A DNA stretch of 35,100 nt from an uncultured Acetatifactor sp. (GTDB taxonomy: Bacteria > Bacillota > Clostridia > Lachnospirales > Lachnospiraceae), in the NCBI GenBank assembly GCA_910583845.1, contig CAJUAB010000036.1:9453-44552 (forward strand), written 5' to 3'. Positions 31,976 to 35,100 of this stretch are shown in pieces. A program made the translations under genes and the position numbers. How positions within the stretch are numbered: the first letter of the stretch is position 1; each line of letters starts with the position of its first letter. Under the pieces are notes generated by a model, which saw only the letters and a list, made by a program, of their open reading frames with translations, was not told where the DNA came from and made no database searches.

Positions 31976-33652
31976 ATGGCGAGGACAATCAGCATAGGGA
32001 GGCAGGATTTCGAAAGAATCAGGACCAGCGACAACTTCTATATAGATAAGACGGATTTCATCCGGCAGTGGTGGGAGGCGGATGACGATGTGACCCTGAT
32101 CACCCGCCCCCGGCGTTTCGGAAAGACGCTGAACATGAGCATGGTGGAGCAGTTCTTCTCGGTGGACTTTGCCGGGCGGGAGGATTTGTTTGAGGGGCTG
32201 TCCATCTGGGAGGAGGAGAAATACCGGCATCTCCAGGGGATCTATCCGGTGATTTCCCTCAGCTTTTCGAGAGTCAAGGGCAAATCCTATCAGGATGCCA
32301 GGCAGGGGATCTGCCAGATCCTGACAGAAGTGTTTAACCGGTTTCATTTTCTGCTGGCGGATGACCGAATATTGGACAGAGAGAAAGAATCGTTTAATAA
32401 GGTATCCGAAAATATGGAGGACTATACTGCGGCAAATTCCCTGAATCTTTTGTCGAATCTTCTGATGCGGTACTATGGGAAAAGGGTGATCATCCTGCTG
32501 GACGAGTATGACACGCCCATGCAGGAGGCCTATATCGAAGGGTACTGGGACGAACTGGTGGCTTTTACCAGGGGGCTGTTCAACGCGACCTTCAAGGCGA
32601 ATCCCCACATGGAGAGGGCCATTCTGACAGGGATAACCAGAGTGAGCAAGGAATCCATGTTCTCCGACCTGAATAATCTGAAGGTGGTGACTACAACCTC
32701 GGAAATATATGCGGACAGCTTTGGCTTCACGGAAGGGGAGGTGTTCGCGGCGCTGGAGGAGTACGGGCTTTCCGATCAGAAACAGCAGGTCAGGGAATGG
32801 TATGACGGTTTCACCTTCGGCAGCAGGAGGGACATCTATAATCCCTGGTCCATCCTGAATTTTCTGGATGAGAGAAGAGTGGGGCAATACTGGGTCAACA
32901 CCAGCTCCAACAGACTGGTGGGCAAGCTGCTTCGGGAGGGCGGGGCCAATATCAAAAAGATTTTTGAGGAACTGCTGGGCGGCGGTACGCTGGAGATGGA
33001 GATTGACGAACAGATCGTCTATAACCAGCTGTCCGTAAAAAAGAATGCCATATGGAGCCTGCTGCTGGCCAGCGGGTATCTGCGGGTGATGGACACAACG
33101 TTTGTAGAGAGGACGGGACGGTGGATTTATCATCTCAGGCTGACCAACCGGGAGGTCTGCGTCATGTTTGAGGATATGGTGCGGGGCTGGTTTTCCGGAA
33201 ATGAATATTATGGTGACTTCATCCTGGCGCTGCTGCAGGGGGATGTGGAGGCGATGAACGCCTATATGAACAAGGTCACCCAGGAGATGTTCAGTTATTT
33301 CGACACGGGAGGAAAGCCCTACAGCGAGCCGGAGCGCTTTTACCACGGTTTTGTGCTGGGCCTGATGGTGGAGCTGTCCGACCGGTATACGGTGACCTCC
33401 AACCGGGAGAGCGGCTTTGGCCGGTATGACGTGATGCTGGAGCCCAGAGACCAGGCGCGGGATGACGCAGTCATTCTGGAATTCAAGGTGCAGGCTTCCG
33501 GGGAGGAGGAGCTGTCTGACACGGTGAGGGCGGCGCTGAGACAGATCGAGGAGAAAAACTACCAGGCGTCCCTGGAGGCCAGGGGGATTTCCGGGGAGCG
33601 GATCAGGAAGTACGGCTTCGCTTTCCGGGGGAAGGAAGTGCTGATTGGCTAA
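31976..33652 (+). CDS. AAA-ATPase-like/PD-(D/E)XK nuclease protein, array copy 2
   Basis: A 558-residue paralogue of copy 1 with the same Walker A (RPRRFGKT), Walker B (LLDEYDTP) and C-terminal GRYDVMLEP...ILEFKV core. It differs mainly in two blocks: about residues 97-165 (SLSFSRVKGKSYQDARQ instead of SLSFADVKENTYQETRR) and about 300-425 (DERRVGQYW, then LLGGGTLEMEIDEQ and TFVERTGRWIYHLRL). All catalytic residues are kept, so it looks active. GGGAGA precedes ATG 31976. Confidence 0.93.
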   Translation: MARTISIGRQDFERIRTSDNFYIDKTDFIRQWWEADDDVTLITRPRRFGKTLNMSMVEQFFSVDFAGREDLFEGLSIWEEEKYRHLQGIYPVISLSFSRVKGKSYQDARQGICQILTEVFNRFHFLLADDRILDREKESFNKVSENMEDYTAANSLNLLSNLLMRYYGKRVIILLDEYDTPMQEAYIEGYWDELVAFTRGLFNATFKANPHMERAILTGITRVSKESMFSDLNNLKVVTTTSEIYADSFGFTEGEVFAALEEYGLSDQKQQVREWYDGFTFGSRRDIYNPWSILNFLDERRVGQYWVNTSSNRLVGKLLREGGANIKKIFEELLGGGTLEMEIDEQIVYNQLSVKKNAIWSLLLASGYLRVMDTTFVERTGRWIYHLRLTNREVCVMFEDMVRGWFSGNEYYGDFILALLQGDVEAMNAYMNKVTQEMFSYFDTGGKPYSEPERFYHGFVLGLMVELSDRYTVTSNRESGFGRYDVMLEPRDQARDDAVILEFKVQASGEEELSDTVRAALRQIEEKNYQASLEARGISGERIRKYGFAFRGKEVLIG

Positions 33653-33796
33653 GGCCCGTATTAAAATGCGGCCATAGGGCCATGCGCTTTACAGAGACTT
33701 GCAAAACGGCATACGGGAAGAGTTCAGGATCAGATGTTTTTGAACGGAGGATATCCCCACAGGAAGGGGTTGACATGACAGAAAGGGAGACAGGTT
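33653..33796 (+). repeat. spacer between array copies 2 and 3
   Basis: Same 144 bases as the spacer at 31832, including the two small hairpins and the ribosome-binding site of the next copy. Together with the gene ends it forms a long block of identity where unequal crossover can happen. Confidence 0.85.
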
Positions 33797-35100
33797 ATGG
33801 CGAGGACAATCAGCATAGGGAGGCAGGATTTCGAAAGAATCAGGACCAGCGACAACTTCTATATAGATAAGACGGATTTCATCCGGCAGTGGTGGGAGGC
33901 GGATGACGATGTGACCCTGATCACCCGCCCCCGGCGTTTCGGAAAGACGCTGAACATGAGCATGGTGGAGCAGTTCTTCTCGGTGGACTTTGCCGGGCGG
34001 GAGGATTTGTTTGAGGGGCTGTCCATCTGGGAGGAGGAGAAATACCGGCATCTCCAGGGGACCTATCCGGTGATTTCGCTCAGCTTCGCGGATGTGAAGG
34101 AGAACACTTACCAGGAGACCAGAAGGAAGATCAGCGAGATAATTATGGATCTGTACAATTGCTTCGATTTTCTGGCGGAAAGTGAGAAACTGAATGAGAA
34201 TGAGCGGAGGATATATCAGCAGTTTGCCACCGGAACGGGAGAACGCACGGAGACGGGCGCGCTGAAAACGTTGTCGGGCTTATTGATGCGTCATTATGGC
34301 AAAAGAGTGATCATCCTGCTGGATGAGTATGACACGCCCATGCAGGAGGCCTATATCGAAGGGTACTGGGATGAACTGGTGGCTTTTACCAGGGGGCTGT
34401 TCAACGCGACCTTCAAGGCGAACCCCCATATGGAGAGGGCCATTCTGACAGGGATAACCAGAGTGAGCAAGGAATCCATGTTCTCCGACCTGAATAATCT
34501 GAAGGTGGTGACTACAACCTCGGAAATATATGCGGACAGCTTTGGCTTCACGGAAGGGGAGGTGTTCGCGGCGCTGGAGGAGTACGGGCTTTCCGATCAG
34601 AAACAGCAGGTCAGGGAATGGTATGACGGTTTCACCTTCGGCAGCAGGAGGGACATCTATAATCCCTGGTCCATCCTGAATTTTCTGGATGAGAGAAGAG
34701 TGGGGCAATACTGGGTCAACACCAGCTCCAACAGACTGGTGGGCAAGCTGCTTCGGGAGGGCGGGGCCAATATCAAAAAGATTTTTGAGGAACTGCTGGG
34801 CGGCGGTACGCTGGAGATGGAGATTGACGAACAGATCGTCTATAACCAGCTGTCCGTAAAAAAGAATGCCATATGGAGCCTGCTGCTGGCCAGCGGGTAT
34901 CTGCGGGTGATGGACACAACGTTTGTAGAGAGGACGGGACGGTGGATTTATCATCTCAGGCTGACCAACCGGGAGGTCTGCGTCATGTTTGAGGATATGG
35001 TGCGGGGCTGGTTTTCCGGAAATGAATATTATGGTGACTTCATCCTGGCGCTGCTGCAGGGGGATGTGGAGGCGATGAACGCCTATATGAACAAGGTCAC
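33797..35100 (+). CDS. AAA-ATPase-like/PD-(D/E)XK nuclease protein, array copy 3, 3' end outside window
   Basis: Starts at ATG 33797 and is still open at the window end, after about 434 codons; the nuclease core lies beyond. Walker A and B are intact. It is a mosaic. The first about 85 codons follow copy 2 (MARTISIGRQDFERIRT). The block at about 34058-34366 follows copy 1 (SLSFADVKENTYQETRR, then LSGLLMRHYGKR). From about 34380 on it follows copy 2 again (FNATFKANPHMER, then DERRVGQYW and LLGGGTLEMEIDEQ). The switch points lie in stretches shared by both parents, as expected from gene conversion. Confidence 0.92.
   Translation, partial: MARTISIGRQDFERIRTSDNFYIDKTDFIRQWWEADDDVTLITRPRRFGKTLNMSMVEQFFSVDFAGREDLFEGLSIWEEEKYRHLQGTYPVISLSFADVKENTYQETRRKISEIIMDLYNCFDFLAESEKLNENERRIYQQFATGTGERTETGALKTLSGLLMRHYGKRVIILLDEYDTPMQEAYIEGYWDELVAFTRGLFNATFKANPHMERAILTGITRVSKESMFSDLNNLKVVTTTSEIYADSFGFTEGEVFAALEEYGLSDQKQQVREWYDGFTFGSRRDIYNPWSILNFLDERRVGQYWVNTSSNRLVGKLLREGGANIKKIFEELLGGGTLEMEIDEQIVYNQLSVKKNAIWSLLLASGYLRVMDTTFVERTGRWIYHLRLTNREVCVMFEDMVRGWFSGNEYYGDFILALLQGDVEAMNAYMNKV

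Larger units (their letters stand above)
30143..35100 (+). repeat. tandem array of three AAA-ATPase/PD-(D/E)XK genes
   Basis: Copies start at 30143, 31976 and 33797; copies 2 and 3 are exactly 1821 bases apart. The first 290 bases and last 420 bases of the genes are nearly identical, while two internal blocks exist in two versions. Copy 3 is cut off by the window end, so the array may be longer. Confidence 0.95.

Noticed and set aside
31861..32049. 62-codon frame repeated in both array spacers
   Set aside because: It runs into the start of the next array gene in another frame, has no ribosome-binding site, and is repeated only because the spacer is.

Overview
The window looks like a chromosome segment from a flagellated gut clostridium, most likely Lachnospiraceae. 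This is judged from gene content (short flagellin beside csrA, LplB/YtcP-type sugar importer, membrane-bound AraC regulator, Rpn-type and AAA-ATPase/PD-(D/E)XK proteins), Gram-positive ribosome-binding sites and fairly GC-rich DNA broken by AT-rich pockets. No rRNA, tRNA or CRISPR array was seen.

Layout. 1-2.8 kb: the 3' part of a repeat-bearing secreted-type protein, a GNAT acetyltransferase, and a convergent sugar-phosphate isomerase/epimerase-like gene. 2.9-4.1 kb: no credible gene, but a cluster of short dispersed repeats. 4.1-6.1 kb: a leftward cytoplasmic GH13 glucosidase with a low-complexity tail and a promoter flanked by LacI-family-like operators. 6.1-7.6 kb: an AT-rich pocket with gene remnants and an Rpn-family gene broken by one stop codon. 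7.9-11.8 kb: a YtrA-type GntR regulator with a palindromic operator, followed by an ABC exporter ATPase and permease; the permease ends at an in-frame TAG after which 46 more codons stay open. 11.9-19.1 kb: a cytoplasmic pectinesterase, divergent from a membrane AraC-family regulator followed by two sugar-ABC permeases and a solute-binding lipoprotein, probably a pectin-oligosaccharide uptake unit.

19.2-30 kb is the most interesting part. A small tyrosine recombinase gene is bracketed by two copies of one palindromic site in inverted orientation, directly upstream of a divergent csrA and a flagellin gene. The flagellin leader carries a hairpin with GGA in its loop and a second GGA in the Shine-Dalgarno, the expected layout for CsrA control. 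Next come seven tightly packed genes (DUF3880/CgeB-like glycosyltransferase, LicD, IspD-like cytidylyltransferase, SDR epimerase, FkbM methyltransferase, a double LicD, a pyruvyltransferase-like protein), read here as a flagellin or surface-glycan modification operon. I infer a phase-variable (invertible) switch in front of flagellar and glycan genes; the inversion itself is not shown by one sequence.

30-35.1 kb: a tandem array of three AAA-ATPase/PD-(D/E)XK genes with near-identical spacers. The third, cut by the window end, is a mosaic of the first two, which points to recombination or gene conversion within the array.
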